The translations under genes and the position numbers were made by a program. A DNA stretch of 64,000 nucleotides from assembly GCF_007752135.1 (NCBI RefSeq), contig NZ_CP036298.1, forward strand, positions 4,154,001 to 4,218,000, given 5' to 3'. The notes under the pieces are model-generated. The model ran no database searches. It worked only from the letters and a program-made list of their open reading frames with translations, and was not told the DNA's origin. Below are positions 1 through 10,000 of the stretch, one piece after another (positions within the stretch are counted from its first letter, which is position 1; each line of letters begins with the position of its first letter). The stretch comes from Aureliella helgolandensis (GTDB lineage Bacteria; Planctomycetota; Planctomycetia; Pirellulales; Pirellulaceae).

Positions 1-1001
1 CCGTTCCTCGGTCGATGAAGCAAGACCCTCCAACCCATTTGTTGGTATCCAACTCTGGCGACTACTTGCGTGGACGTTTGCTGTCCTTGGACGAGAGTAA
101 GTTGACGGTAGAAGTACGCCTGTCCATTCTGGAGCTGCCGGTCTCCGAAGTGGCTCAGATTATTTGGCTGCACGATCGCGACTGGGATAACGCGCCGCAG
201 GCGAAGACCGGTGCGGCGGAGGAGTCGTCTGGCGAAACGGCGGAAGTAGCGAACGCGACGTCCGAGTCTTCGGATGCGGCAACAGGCCCATCGGAGGACA
301 AGCGTTTTCGGGTGCATGCCATCCGCTCAAGCGATCGCGGCCTGACGTTCGTTCCCACCGGCGTGAGCTCGAATTCATTGCATGGCGACAGTGACTTGTT
401 GGGAGAATGCAAAGTCCGGATTCAAGACGTCCATCAGTTGTTATTCGGAACCGACATTACCGAAGCGATTCGTGAGTTTCGCGACGATCCTTGGACGCTG
501 TCGCTGGCGCAGTATCCTCGTGCTTTCTTGGAAGACGGGGAGACCGGCGGAAATTCTGTGGGAGAGCTCTCACCGCTGGTGGGAGAGCTGGCACCCGATT
601 TCGGCTTGGATACCCTGGCGGGGGAGTCCTTCAGGCTCAGTAAACATCGCGACCGTATTGTCGTCCTCGACTTTTGGGCAAGCTGGTGTGGACCTTGCGT
701 GCAGTCCATGCCGCTGGTCGAAGCCGCGGTAGCAGAGTTCGGTGCAGACCAAGTGGAATTGGTAGCTGTCAATATTCAGGAGACCCCCGCGCGCATTCAG
801 GCAGCTGTAGAGCGACTGGGGTTGTCCGCTACCGTTTTGCTGGACGTCGATGGTCAGGTCGCGGCCGCTTACCAGGCCCAAGCCATTCCGCAAACCGTCG
901 TGATCGATCGCGAGGGAAAGGTCACGCATCTGTTCGTGGGAGGGGGCTCTCGCTTCATTGTCCAGTTCAAGGCGGCGCTGGAGTCCGTCCTACCCCAGTA
1001 G
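1..1001 (+). CDS. Thioredoxin-like (TlpA/ResA-type) protein, probably 5' partial
   Basis: The C-terminal 140 residues form a thioredoxin fold of the TlpA/ResA/AhpC-TSA class. Numbering from the ATG at base 15, the redox site WCGPC is at residues 224-228 and the cis-proline stretch AIPQT follows about 65 residues later. Proteins of this class reduce or exchange disulfides outside the cytoplasm. The first 160 residues are a beta-rich region that I cannot name, with an acidic, Ser/Ala-rich linker at about 60-95. No signal peptide is visible after the ATG at 15, and the frame stays open to base 1, so the real start and export signal probably lie left of the window. The gene ends about 170 bases before the phosphate-uptake genes and is probably a separate unit. 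Confidence 0.8.
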   Translation, partial: VPRSMKQDPPTHLLVSNSGDYLRGRLLSLDESKLTVEVRLSILELPVSEVAQIIWLHDRDWDNAPQAKTGAAEESSGETAEVANATSESSDAATGPSEDKRFRVHAIRSSDRGLTFVPTGVSSNSLHGDSDLLGECKVRIQDVHQLLFGTDITEAIREFRDDPWTLSLAQYPRAFLEDGETGGNSVGELSPLVGELAPDFGLDTLAGESFRLSKHRDRIVVLDFWASWCGPCVQSMPLVEAAVAEFGADQVELVAVNIQETPARIQAAVERLGLSATVLLDVDGQVAAAYQAQAIPQTVVIDREGKVTHLFVGGGSRFIVQFKAALESVLPQ

Positions 1002-1172
1002 TGGGCGTCCTCGGATTCCGCCAGCGTAAGACTGATACGTCCGTCGATTGAGCAAGGCATGGGCTGCCCTATCGGATTCACCAATTCTTAATACACTTGG
1101 GTTGTTGAAAAGAGTGCCCCCATGGGATCCTTGAAAGGATGATAGCACTTCCTACAATCCAAGAGTCAAAAA

Positions 1173-2159
1173 ATGGCCCGGACCGTTCTTTTGGGACTTT
1201 GCCTGCTCGCGATGAGCTCTCTATCGAGCTCGGCATTCTCTCAAGTTGCACTCGACCCCATGTTGCCCGTATACCAACCGATCAGCGGGATCTCTGGTGG
1301 CGTATTGGAGTCCGTGGGATCGGACACGATGAATCGGATGCTGACCCTTTGGGCCGAGGAATTTAAGCGATTCTACCCAGGAGTTCGTCCCTCCGTGGAT
1401 GGCAAAGGATCGTCCAATGCCGTCCCAGCCCTGATTGCGGGAAAGTGCAACTTTGGACCGATGAGCCGCGATGTAAAAGACTCGGAACGGCGTGCCTTCA
1501 GAGCCAAATTTGGATATGAGCCAGTACTGCTGCCGACGAGCATTGACATGCTGGCAGTCTACGTGAACAAAGACAATCCCATTGAGGGTCTTGCCTTCGC
1601 GCAGATCGATGCCATCTTTTCTAGTACGCGCAAACAGGGGTTGTCCCCTAGAACAATGCGTTGGAGCCAACTGGCTCCTTCCGTCAGTGCGGATATTTCC
1701 TGCTATGGCCGCAATGCAGCGAGCGGAACCTACGGCTATTTTAAAGAGGTAGTGTTGGCTGGTGGCGACTACGGCAATTGGGTCAATGAATTGCCGGGCT
1801 CCGCGGGCGTGGTTCAATCTGTCGGTAAGAATGTTGGCGGAATCGGGTACAGTGGCATCGGCTACCAAACTGCCGATGTAAGGGCTCTCAAGATCGCCAA
1901 TGAACCAGGTGGAGAGCTCATTGAAGCGACTCCGCGCGATGCCTATTCGGGCAGATACCCCCTGGCACGTTTCCTCTATTTAGCGGTGAACTACGATCCT
2001 ACTCTGCCACTCGACCCAATGCGTCGAGAGTTTTTGAAGTACGTCTTCAGCCGACAGGGGCAAATGCAGGTTGTGAAGGACGGCTACTTGCCGCTCACGG
2101 CCGAAATGGCGCGAGACGCTCTGCGGACCGTAGGCATCGAAACTCTAAGCCAGGATTGA
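1173..2159 (+). CDS. pstS: Phosphate ABC transporter substrate-binding protein (PstS-like)
   Basis: This 328-residue protein is a PstS/PBP-like periplasmic phosphate-binding protein. It has a signal peptide at about residues 1-24 (hydrophobic LLGLCLLAM, cleavage near AFSQ). The phosphate-loop signature GSDTMNRML follows near residue 50, and the block GKGSSNAVPALIAGKCNFGPMS near residue 75. The motif NAASGTYGYF near residue 185 also fits the family. It captures phosphate and hands it to the membrane permease. The ATG at 1173 was chosen because the signal peptide starts there. Three bases after its stop comes a PstC-like gene, then PstA and PstB, so the four form one operon. No convincing Pho box was seen upstream, and no PhoU or PhoR/PhoB gene lies nearby. 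Confidence 0.9.
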   Translation: MARTVLLGLCLLAMSSLSSSAFSQVALDPMLPVYQPISGISGGVLESVGSDTMNRMLTLWAEEFKRFYPGVRPSVDGKGSSNAVPALIAGKCNFGPMSRDVKDSERRAFRAKFGYEPVLLPTSIDMLAVYVNKDNPIEGLAFAQIDAIFSSTRKQGLSPRTMRWSQLAPSVSADISCYGRNAASGTYGYFKEVVLAGGDYGNWVNELPGSAGVVQSVGKNVGGIGYSGIGYQTADVRALKIANEPGGELIEATPRDAYSGRYPLARFLYLAVNYDPTLPLDPMRREFLKYVFSRQGQMQVVKDGYLPLTAEMARDALRTVGIETLSQD

Positions 2160-2162
2160 TGC

Positions 2163-4874
2163 GTGCCGCACAAAGCCTACTCGAGACAGCGCAAACGCAA
2201 GCACACGCCTTGGAGCGTACGATTGGGCGATGCGGTTTTCTCGCGCGCGATTGCGGTAGGCGGTGTAGGCACCATTGTCGCAATCTTGTTAGTCGTGGTG
2301 GTATTACTTACGACAGCACTGCCATTGCTGAAGGCCCCGGCATTTGCTCCTTGGCATGCAATTGATTGCGCGGACTACCGCCAAGTTGGCGTGGACGACA
2401 GTGGTACCTTAATGTGGGGCCTGACCGAGCAAGGAGTGGTCGAAGTCCGAGAGACGTTCTACTCGGACCTCCTGGCCCGCTACCCTCTGCCGTTAACTGA
2501 AGAGCTGAAACCGTCTGATGAAAGTGGTACCAACGATCCGGTGGGGTCAGAGAACCCTGTCGTCAGAGTCACTTGTTCCAACGTTTCCATCGACCAGAGA
2601 TCGGTAGTGGTCGGTTTGAGCAATGGTCTGGTTCACATCGCTGAACTCGAATTTGAAACGAGTTTACTGACGATGGAAGAAACGCTCGTCGATATCGAGC
2701 TATCGGATGAGATTCCGTATCAAGTCTCGGAGGCATCGGTCTACGAGCGATTTGGTAATTCTGCGGTTCGGCGAACTCGATTGAAGCCTGTCGTATGGTC
2801 GAAGCCGATCGGTGTTAGTGCAAGCTCTGAGAACAATCTTACGGACAAGGCATCCAGCGATAGGGCGGTGTTGGCCGTCGACTTTTTGCCCGACCAATCG
2901 GCAAGTCGTCTTTCCAATACCAGAACCTCACGGATCATCGCCCTTGCGCAAAATGAACTGGTGTTGGCCACACTTAACGCTCGCACAAACGCTTTGACAC
3001 GTGAGCTTACCGAATCAGTCTGGTTGGCGCGCTGTCCCTGCCAGCCACGGTCTGTTTCTGGGACACCGCTGGCGCTGGCGGGGCTCAATGGTGGAAAGCA
3101 GATTGTCGTCGCTTGGCCCAACGGAACGCTTGACCGCTATTCGTTGCACGATCAGCAATTGAAGTTTAGGGAGAGCCAAAGCGCATTGCTGGGGGAGGAG
3201 TCCCTGAGTTGCGTAAGTCCATTGCTGGGGCGAGAGACTCTTTTAGGAGGAACCACCGACGGACACTTGCAGGGCTGGATGATCGCTCGGCAATCCCAGG
3301 AATCTTCCACTGCCGTCCAACCCGCAGCGGACGGCTATCATCTAGTGATGACGCAAAACATTGCAGTAGGAACCGAGCCAATTCTCGCCATTACGAGCAG
3401 TCTGCAGACGCATGTCGCGGTTACCGCTGATGCTTCAGGAGTAGCCGCCCTGACCTACGTTCCCACGGGGCATCTCCTGGGAACTCAGCAAATGCCCCTG
3501 CAGAATGCTTGGGAGCACTTGGCCGTGAACCGCGATGGTAATCTTCTGTTGGCAACCACCCGCGATCACGCTGCTTTGGCTGAATTTGATGTTGGCTACC
3601 CTGAAGCTTCGTGGATGAGCTATTTCGGAAAAGTCTGGTACGAGGGATATGCAAGCCCCAAGTACATTTGGCAATCGTCGGCAGCGACCGAGCGATCTGA
3701 AATTAAACTAAGCTTGGTGCCACTGCTGTTTGGCACGCTCAAAGCCACCTTCTATGCCATGCTGATCAGTGTCCCGTTAGCCCTGTTGGGAGCTATCTAC
3801 ACGAGTGAGTTCCTTGCACCCAGCATGCGCACCCGAATCAAGCCGCTCGTGGAACTGATGGCAAGTTTACCCAGCGTAGTATTGGGGTATGTAGCCGCAC
3901 TCGTGGTGGCGCCGTACATGGAATCGCATCTTATGGCGGTGCTGACCTGCCTTCTGCTGATTCCTGCAACCTTTGTGCTCGCTGGACATTGTTGGAACCT
4001 ATTGCCGGTGGAGCGAATAGTGCGTTGGCAGGGACAGCGGCTTGGATGGATGTTTCTGGCCTTGCCAGTAGCCATTCTTCTTAGTTTTTGGTTGGCTGGC
4101 CCGATCGAAAATCGTTTGTTTGGCGGAAGTCTCTTGCATTGGTTGACTGGGCGGCAGGGAAACGCCATTGGTGGTTGGATGTTAATCTTAGTCCCAGCCT
4201 TTAGTCTGCTTACGGTAATCATGGTCTCGGGGCCGCTGACGGAGTGGACGCGAAAAATCGCAATTCGGATGTCTCCCAAGTCCTTCGCTCTACTGGCGTT
4301 ATTGCGTCTGTTTGCACTGAGTGCGCTGATCGGGTTGATGGCCTGGACCTGCGCAGCGGTGTTTGATTGGCTCGGCCTCGATCTGCGCGGATATCTCTTT
4401 GATAATTATCAGGACAAGAATGCCCTATTAGTGGGTGCTGCTTTGGGCTTCTGTGTGATTCCAATTATCTACACTCTTGCTGAGGACGCGTTGCGAGCGG
4501 TACCTCAGCAGCTGCGGAGTGCTTCCTTCGGATGCGGCGCAACGCCCTGGCAAACGACCATTCGCGTGGTTTTGCCTAGCGCCGTCAGCGGCCTCTTCAG
4601 TGCAGTGATGATCGGTTTGGGAAGAGCCATTGGGGAAACCATGATCGTGCTGTGTGCAGCCGGGAATACTCCTCTCATGGAATGGAATCCTTTCAATGGT
4701 TTTAAGGCGTTGAGTGCGGCGTTGGCTACCGAACTTCCCGAAGCAGCCAAAGGCAGCACCCACTTTCGGACTCTGTTTCTCGCAGCATTGCTTCTCTTTG
4801 CGCTCACGTTCTTTGCGAATACTTTGGCTGAAGTCGTCCGCATTCGGTATCGTAAACGGTCGAGTCAGCTATGA
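2163..4874 (+). CDS. pstC: Phosphate ABC transporter permease PstC with large extracytoplasmic domain
   Basis: This 903-residue permease is far longer than the usual PstC of about 300 residues. One transmembrane helix (about 24-48) is followed by some 460 residues outside the membrane that look like a beta-propeller or WD-like region. The permease domain starts near residue 515. The cytoplasmic EAA loop that contacts the ATPase (EDALRAVPQQLRSASFGCGA) is near residue 772, and GLGRAIGETMIVL follows. The start is a GTG three bases after the pstS stop. The end overlaps the PstA gene in an ATGA junction at 4871-4874, which implies translational coupling. Longer PstC proteins are known in some proteobacteria; the role of the inserted domain is unknown. 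Confidence 0.9.
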   Translation: MPHKAYSRQRKRKHTPWSVRLGDAVFSRAIAVGGVGTIVAILLVVVVLLTTALPLLKAPAFAPWHAIDCADYRQVGVDDSGTLMWGLTEQGVVEVRETFYSDLLARYPLPLTEELKPSDESGTNDPVGSENPVVRVTCSNVSIDQRSVVVGLSNGLVHIAELEFETSLLTMEETLVDIELSDEIPYQVSEASVYERFGNSAVRRTRLKPVVWSKPIGVSASSENNLTDKASSDRAVLAVDFLPDQSASRLSNTRTSRIIALAQNELVLATLNARTNALTRELTESVWLARCPCQPRSVSGTPLALAGLNGGKQIVVAWPNGTLDRYSLHDQQLKFRESQSALLGEESLSCVSPLLGRETLLGGTTDGHLQGWMIARQSQESSTAVQPAADGYHLVMTQNIAVGTEPILAITSSLQTHVAVTADASGVAALTYVPTGHLLGTQQMPLQNAWEHLAVNRDGNLLLATTRDHAALAEFDVGYPEASWMSYFGKVWYEGYASPKYIWQSSAATERSEIKLSLVPLLFGTLKATFYAMLISVPLALLGAIYTSEFLAPSMRTRIKPLVELMASLPSVVLGYVAALVVAPYMESHLMAVLTCLLLIPATFVLAGHCWNLLPVERIVRWQGQRLGWMFLALPVAILLSFWLAGPIENRLFGGSLLHWLTGRQGNAIGGWMLILVPAFSLLTVIMVSGPLTEWTRKIAIRMSPKSFALLALLRLFALSALIGLMAWTCAAVFDWLGLDLRGYLFDNYQDKNALLVGAALGFCVIPIIYTLAEDALRAVPQQLRSASFGCGATPWQTTIRVVLPSAVSGLFSAVMIGLGRAIGETMIVLCAAGNTPLMEWNPFNGFKALSAALATELPEAAKGSTHFRTLFLAALLLFALTFFANTLAEVVRIRYRKRSSQL

Positions 4875-7723
4875 GTGAACTTCGAGATACACGCGCCAGC
4901 GAGCAGGTCAAGGTGCTACGAGCACGCCAGCGCGAACGCCATAACAGTTCACTTCAGAGTGGCTATTCACTCATGGCACGCGGCGAACCCCAGATATGGT
5001 TTACGGGCGGAATGCTGGTCGTCTGTATCGCCATGATTCTTGGCCTACTTACACTGATCCTGGTGCGGGGGCTGCCTACCTTTTGGCCCACTCCGGTAAA
5101 TTGGCTAGTTCTCAATGATGGAACGCAAGAGATAGGGCAATGGCAGAGTATCCGACAGGTCCCTACAACGGTTGCGACTCCGGAACCGTCTTCAGGCTCT
5201 TCATTGATTGCGGACGCTGGCCGTACGGAGAGTTTTGCAGAGAACCGCTTGGAGCCCACTGAGCAGCCGGGGACGCAGTATTATTATCGCACTGGAAACT
5301 TCGATCTTACGCAGCGGCATTTCCGTTGGTTGGATGAACAGGAGTTGACTTCGGCGGGGATAACCACTCCGCGTTGGGCGCTGGTGGTAGAGCGGCAAGC
5401 ATGGGGGCGACTGTACGGTCTACCGCTGCAGTTCATCAGGCGGGTGCCGCTCGCGCAAGACGCATCTGTCCAGGATCCACTGAAGATTTTGCTGCACGCT
5501 TTAGTGTTGTCTGAAAAATTTTCTTCAGGACTGGAGGATCCCGCCCTTGAGCGCCAGCGTTTGGCTTGCTTGCAGGAACTGCAGTTCGAACAAGCCAAAC
5601 GCTTGGACGCTGAGTTGCGGGATTCGATCCGCCAGACCTTGGTGAGTCACCAACCCTCAAGTGCATTTCGCTTGCAAATTCTGCGTGGAGACACAGAAGA
5701 GTGGCAGCCGCTGGACTCCGATTGGGCCCAACAAAGTGAGGCTTTGGTGCCGCGACCACAGGGGATGCTTCTTACGGATGCCCGCGTTGTCGTTCAGTCG
5801 AGTTTCTTTTTATTGGAAACGCTTCAGGAGGCACTAGCAGAGCTCAAGTTGCAAGGTGCGAAAGTGCAAAGGCTGAAGAGGCAGATCAGTCGTGTGGATG
5901 CCGATGTTTCGCGGCTAAGGCTCGAAGTTCGACGCGCCGAGCTTCGTGCCGAGGAGAAATTCCTTCCGCCGTTCGAGACCCTGCATCCCATTTTGGAGCG
6001 GCAGATTGAACTCCAACAATGCCTGCAGCAGTTGCAGCAGTTGCAGGAAACGCCGGATCGCCCTTTGCTTGCTCAACTCAACGACAGGTTGGTGCCGCTG
6101 GTACAGCAAGTGACCGACCAGATTTTACCCAAGGAACAGAAAATCCTGGAAGGTGAGTTGCTGATTTGGCTCCAGCCAGTCAAAACGCAATCGGCGCTGA
6201 TTCGTGACGCCGTTGAGCGATACTTGACGGGCTATCGTCAGGCAATTGTCGCCAAGACTGCGTTGCAAAGGGAGCTGCATGCTATCGAACGGAGTGGGCC
6301 GTTGGTCGCGTTAGATCTAGCCGTTCCCAATTCGCCCACCTTGCTGGAAGGATTAGCGGCCGTGGATGCTACCGCGCTTCGCGACGGCAATCTGACCCAG
6401 CCGATGCGCGATGCACTGCGGACTCAGTCAGTCATCACCGAGGCAGCCAGCGATGCGGTTGATGTGGAGCAATTGTCCGACAGCTCGAGTCTTATCCAGT
6501 TCAATGATACCGCCGGTGAGCGTTATGCGATGACTGCGATTCAGGTCACGGGAGAGGGAACACCGGCGACCACCCAAGTCAGTCTCTTGCAGCGAAAGAC
6601 CATCGGCGGAAAAGAAATCGTTCGCGCTGTCGCTGTCAGCCGTCTTGGTTTGGCGGGCAAGTTTTCTGTCTATCTTGACCGCTGGAGAGAATTTCTGTGG
6701 GAGATGCCGCGCGAAGCAAATTCAGAGGGAGGAGTGTTCCCTGCGATTTGGGGAACCATTGTAATGACCTTAATCATGACGATTGCCGTGGTTCCCTTTG
6801 GCGTGATGGCGGCGTTATTTCTCCGTGAATATGCTGGCACCGGTGTCCTGGTTTCCCTGATTCGCATTTCGATCAACAATCTAGCTGGAGTGCCTTCGAT
6901 CGTATATGGAGTCTTTGGGTTTTCGTTCTTCTGCTACACGCTCGGTGCCTTTGTGGATGGCGGTGCGAAAAATGCGGATATTGTTCCGTGGCCCTCCGCA
7001 ATTTGGTTCATCATGCTGGCGCTGGCCGCGGTCTTGGGGACTGCCGCATTTTTCGCCAGCTTGCTGGCCGGTGGCCCCACCTACGCTCAGCCTTGGACGA
7101 GACGGATGGTATCGCGACTTGGTTTGCTGCTGTGGCTGACCTGCCTTGGGGTATCCGCGCTCTTGATTCTCAAGAGCCCTTTCTTCGGCGGCTTCTATGC
7201 AGCCCAATTGCCTAATCCGACTTTTGGCAAAGGAGGCTTGCTGTGGGCTTCTCTGACACTGGCGCTGCTGACCTTGCCCGTGGTCATCGTTGCTACGGAA
7301 GAGGCTTTAGCGGCGGTCCCGAATTCGTTGCGCGAGGGCTCGTTGGCTTGCGGTGCGAGCCAGTGGCAGACGATACTGCGGATCGTTTTGCCCCACGCGC
7401 GCCCTGGGATTCTAACCGGCGCAATTCTAGCAATGGCGCGAGGGGCCGGAGAGGTTGCACCCTTGATGCTTGTGGGAGCACTTCCGACTGCACCAGATTT
7501 ACCGCTCGACACGGAGTTCCCATTCTTGCATGGCTCCAGGAGCTTTATGCACCTTGGCTACCAAATCTACTCCCTAGGTTTTCAGAGCCAGAATAGTGAA
7601 GCGGCAGTCCCGATGGTATTTACCTGTACGTTGCTTTTGATCGCAGTTGTGGCGCTGCTGAATCTGTCGGCCATTTGGCTCCGAGCGCGTCTGAAACGAC
7701 ATGCTCAAGACAATCAATTTTAG
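4871..7723 (+). CDS. pstA: Phosphate ABC transporter permease PstA with large N-terminal domain
   Basis: This 950-residue protein pairs with PstC as the second membrane subunit. A transmembrane helix at about 38-60 is followed by an extracytoplasmic region to about 620. That region includes a heptad-like, Glu/Gln/Arg-rich coiled coil at about 315-420. The permease domain begins near residue 623 (GTIVMTLIMTIAVVPFGVMA). The EAA loop (EEALAAVPNSLREGSLACGA) is near residue 815, and MARGAGEVAPLMLVGA follows. Usual PstA proteins have about 290 residues, so roughly 600 residues are extra. Its ATG overlaps the pstC stop by four bases, and the ATPase gene follows after 36 bases. A physical partnership between the extra domains of PstC and PstA is a reasonable inference. 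Confidence 0.9.
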   Translation: MSELRDTRASEQVKVLRARQRERHNSSLQSGYSLMARGEPQIWFTGGMLVVCIAMILGLLTLILVRGLPTFWPTPVNWLVLNDGTQEIGQWQSIRQVPTTVATPEPSSGSSLIADAGRTESFAENRLEPTEQPGTQYYYRTGNFDLTQRHFRWLDEQELTSAGITTPRWALVVERQAWGRLYGLPLQFIRRVPLAQDASVQDPLKILLHALVLSEKFSSGLEDPALERQRLACLQELQFEQAKRLDAELRDSIRQTLVSHQPSSAFRLQILRGDTEEWQPLDSDWAQQSEALVPRPQGMLLTDARVVVQSSFFLLETLQEALAELKLQGAKVQRLKRQISRVDADVSRLRLEVRRAELRAEEKFLPPFETLHPILERQIELQQCLQQLQQLQETPDRPLLAQLNDRLVPLVQQVTDQILPKEQKILEGELLIWLQPVKTQSALIRDAVERYLTGYRQAIVAKTALQRELHAIERSGPLVALDLAVPNSPTLLEGLAAVDATALRDGNLTQPMRDALRTQSVITEAASDAVDVEQLSDSSSLIQFNDTAGERYAMTAIQVTGEGTPATTQVSLLQRKTIGGKEIVRAVAVSRLGLAGKFSVYLDRWREFLWEMPREANSEGGVFPAIWGTIVMTLIMTIAVVPFGVMAALFLREYAGTGVLVSLIRISINNLAGVPSIVYGVFGFSFFCYTLGAFVDGGAKNADIVPWPSAIWFIMLALAAVLGTAAFFASLLAGGPTYAQPWTRRMVSRLGLLLWLTCLGVSALLILKSPFFGGFYAAQLPNPTFGKGGLLWASLTLALLTLPVVIVATEEALAAVPNSLREGSLACGASQWQTILRIVLPHARPGILTGAILAMARGAGEVAPLMLVGALPTAPDLPLDTEFPFLHGSRSFMHLGYQIYSLGFQSQNSEAAVPMVFTCTLLLIAVVALLNLSAIWLRARLKRHAQDNQF

Positions 7724-7759
7724 CTTCTACTTTCCCTTTGATGTATTGGGACAACCTGC

Positions 7760-8608
7760 ATGTCCGAACTCCAGCCTGCTCGTTCAAATCGCTTGACCGA
7801 TATCGCAGCCGGTAAGCACGTGGACTCGGTAATTCACAATGAATTGTTGGACGTTGATGCCGCATTGGACATCAAGGACTTCAGCCTGTGGTATGGCAAA
7901 AAGCAGGCACTGCATGAGATTTCGATGTCTATCCCGCGTGGAGAAGTCACCGCATTGATCGGCCCAAGTGGTTGCGGCAAATCCACCCTCTTGCGCAGCG
8001 TCAATCGCATGAATGATTTGGTGGATGGATTAACGGTCCGGGGGGATATCTCGCTGGGAGGAGACTCGATCTTCAGCCCTGGAGTCGACGTCATTGAGCT
8101 GCGGAAACGGATGGGCATGGTCTTTCAAAAACCCAACCCGTTTCCGATGAGCATCTTTGAGAATGTGGTGTATCCGCTGAGGATTGACGGACAGCGGGAC
8201 AGAAAGGTGCTCAATAGCGTTTGCGAGCAGAGCTTACGAGGAGCCGCACTGTGGGAAGAGGTGCGAAAACGACTAACCGAGAGCGGGCTAGGGCTTTCTG
8301 GCGGGCAGCAACAGCGTTTGTGCATTGCACGCGCAATTGCAAGTGAGCCTGAGGTACTACTGCTGGATGAACCTTGTTCGGCCCTCGATCCGTTAGCTAC
8401 GGGAAAGATCGAAGATTTGATCGATGATCTGCGCGGAGATTACACCGTGTTGATTGTGACGCACAATATGCAACAAGCCTCTCGAATCAGTGACTACACC
8501 GCGTTTATGTATCTCGGCAGGCTGATAGAATATGGACCTACGAGCCAGATCTTCACCAAGCCGTTGGTGAGGGAAACCGAGGACTATGTAACGGGCCGCT
8601 TCGGATAA
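7760..8608 (+). CDS. pstB: Phosphate ABC transporter ATPase PstB
   Basis: This 282-residue ATPase drives phosphate import. Walker [10 protein letters not shown] is at residues 68-76, the signature LSGGQQQR at 179-186, and Walker B LLLDEP at 200-205. The sequences SVNRMNDL after Walker A and KPNPFPMSI in the Q-loop region are specific for PstB. The first 35 residues are an extension not found in most PstB proteins. The gene is the last of the pst operon. The usual downstream phoU is missing; a repeat cluster follows instead. Confidence 0.95.
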   Translation: MSELQPARSNRLTDIAAGKHVDSVIHNELLDVDAALDIKDFSLWYGKKQALHEISMSIPRGEVTALIGPSGCGKSTLLRSVNRMNDLVDGLTVRGDISLGGDSIFSPGVDVIELRKRMGMVFQKPNPFPMSIFENVVYPLRIDGQRDRKVLNSVCEQSLRGAALWEEVRKRLTESGLGLSGGQQQRLCIARAIASEPEVLLLDEPCSALDPLATGKIEDLIDDLRGDYTVLIVTHNMQQASRISDYTAFMYLGRLIEYGPTSQIFTKPLVRETEDYVTGRFG

Positions 8609-9177
8609 TAAGCGACGGTAGTCCTGCTTAGAAGCGAAGTTGGAAGCCAATTGCAAATGGGGGATCCGTGGCTGACGGACGGTTGCGTCCTTGGAGCCAG
8701 TTTTTCCCAGAACTGAAGGCAATGTTGCAACAGTAGTAGTGGCTAGTGCGACAGTCTGGCGGCCGACGTGTTGATTGTGAATGCCATTTTTCGGGTGCGG
8801 CTGCAGGGGGAGTGCCGATAGCCAAGATGTAGCGGCGACTACCTTTCCTTGCTTACCGGGCTGTTGACTTTATAGCGTCTGGAGTTTTAACGTGAAGGCG
8901 GCATCTCTAATCGTCCTGTAGTGGCGACCACCTGTCCTTGCTGACCGGGCTGTTGAAATAGTAACCCGCCGCGTGAGCAAGGAAAGATAACCTCCGCTAC
9001 AAGTCAATTAAGGCTGCTACCTCCGCATTAAAATTCAAATTGCGATTAAATCAACAGCCCTGCGCACGCGGCGGGTTACTATTTCAACAGCCCGGCGCGC
9101 GACGGGGTAGGATGGCAATATGCTGTCACTAGGGTGGAGGGCTGTTTCTGTTTTCTATTGATGGGGAATGTTTTTGC
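8609..9177. other. Intergenic region without a gene, half occupied by repeats
   Basis: No credible coding region was seen between pstB and the next gene. Bases 8829-9095 hold a composite of the interspersed repeat family, described separately. The stretch 8609-8828 shows nothing recognisable. Confidence 0.6.
8829..9095. repeat. Composite of inverted-end repeat elements (head-to-head units)
   Basis: The order is: an arm fragment (8829-8857), a full unit in one orientation (8858 to about 8955), a full unit in the opposite orientation (8946-9060), and a further isolated arm (9061-9095). The units share the end sequence GGGCTGTTGA plus an AT-rich stretch and the arm GTAACCCGCCGCGTGAGCAA. Adjacent units share the end sequence instead of each carrying a separate one. 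This resembles BIME-like nesting of REP elements or of MITEs. Confidence 0.8.
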
Positions 9178-9843
9178 ATGCTTTCACGTGTACTTGAACC
9201 GGAAGTCATGGACGACGCGAGCGAGGCTTTAGCCTATGACGAGATGGATCACGCTGGAATTAACGAGCTGTTCGTCAACGACTTTTTGAGCGCCGGTGTG
9301 GCGGGGCAGTTTGTACTCGATATCGGAACCGGAACAGCCAGGATTCCAGTCTTGCTCTGCGAGCGGGATCCGCACTGTTGTGTGATGGCGATCGACGCAG
9401 CGGTGAGTATGCTCGAGATTGCAAGACTAAATGTCGCCGTGGGGCTGATGGAGCACCGGATTCAACTTTCTCAGGGGGATTCGAAACAGCTAAGTTTCCA
9501 TCCACACTTCTTTGACGCGGTGCTCTCCAATTCGGTGTTGCACCATATTCCGAAGCCCGAAGCGGCCCTCGTGGAGGCGGTCCGAGTCCTCAAACCGGGC
9601 GGACGAATCTTCATGAGGGATTTGGTGCGTCCCGACAGCGAAGCCAAGGTGGAAGCGTTGGTGCTGGAGCATGCAGCTCAAGAACCCGAAGGGAACCAGC
9701 AATTGCTGCGACAGTCGTTGTTCGCGGCTCTCACGCTGGCTGAAATACGCGAGCTGGTCGCACCGTTAGGTTTCCCAGAGTCGACGGTACAGATGACGAG
9801 CGACCGGCACTGGACATGGGATGCCAGGAAACCTGCAGAATAG
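9178..9843 (+). CDS. Class I SAM-dependent methyltransferase
   Basis: This 221-residue protein has a Rossmann methyltransferase fold. Motif I VLDIGTGTARIP is at residues 46-57, an acidic residue that could bind the SAM ribose is in AIDAAVSML (about 71-79), FDAVLSNSVLHHI is at 112-124, and LKPGGRIFMRDL is at about 138-149. It fits the Methyltransf_11/25 group (ubiE-like); the substrate cannot be told from sequence. The ATG at 9178 follows GGGGAA. The gene stands alone between a repeat cluster and thyA, and the context gives no hint of its pathway. Confidence 0.75.
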   Translation: MLSRVLEPEVMDDASEALAYDEMDHAGINELFVNDFLSAGVAGQFVLDIGTGTARIPVLLCERDPHCCVMAIDAAVSMLEIARLNVAVGLMEHRIQLSQGDSKQLSFHPHFFDAVLSNSVLHHIPKPEAALVEAVRVLKPGGRIFMRDLVRPDSEAKVEALVLEHAAQEPEGNQQLLRQSLFAALTLAEIRELVAPLGFPESTVQMTSDRHWTWDARKPAE

Positions 9844-10000
9844 TCTTAGGGGACGCGGCAGCGGTGGTGGAGAGTACGCCGATAGAGTAGCCCTGACTGC
9901 TTGCGGTTGCCAGAAGGTATTAGAATGCCTAACATTCTGGCGGCAAAGTCGTTGCCGTGTTGCGTGGGCATCTACTCGATTTCTCTGATCAGGGCTGAGC

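Noticed and set aside
1002-1172. Pho box upstream of the pst genes
   Set aside because: No sequence close to the CTGTCAT direct repeat was found by eye.
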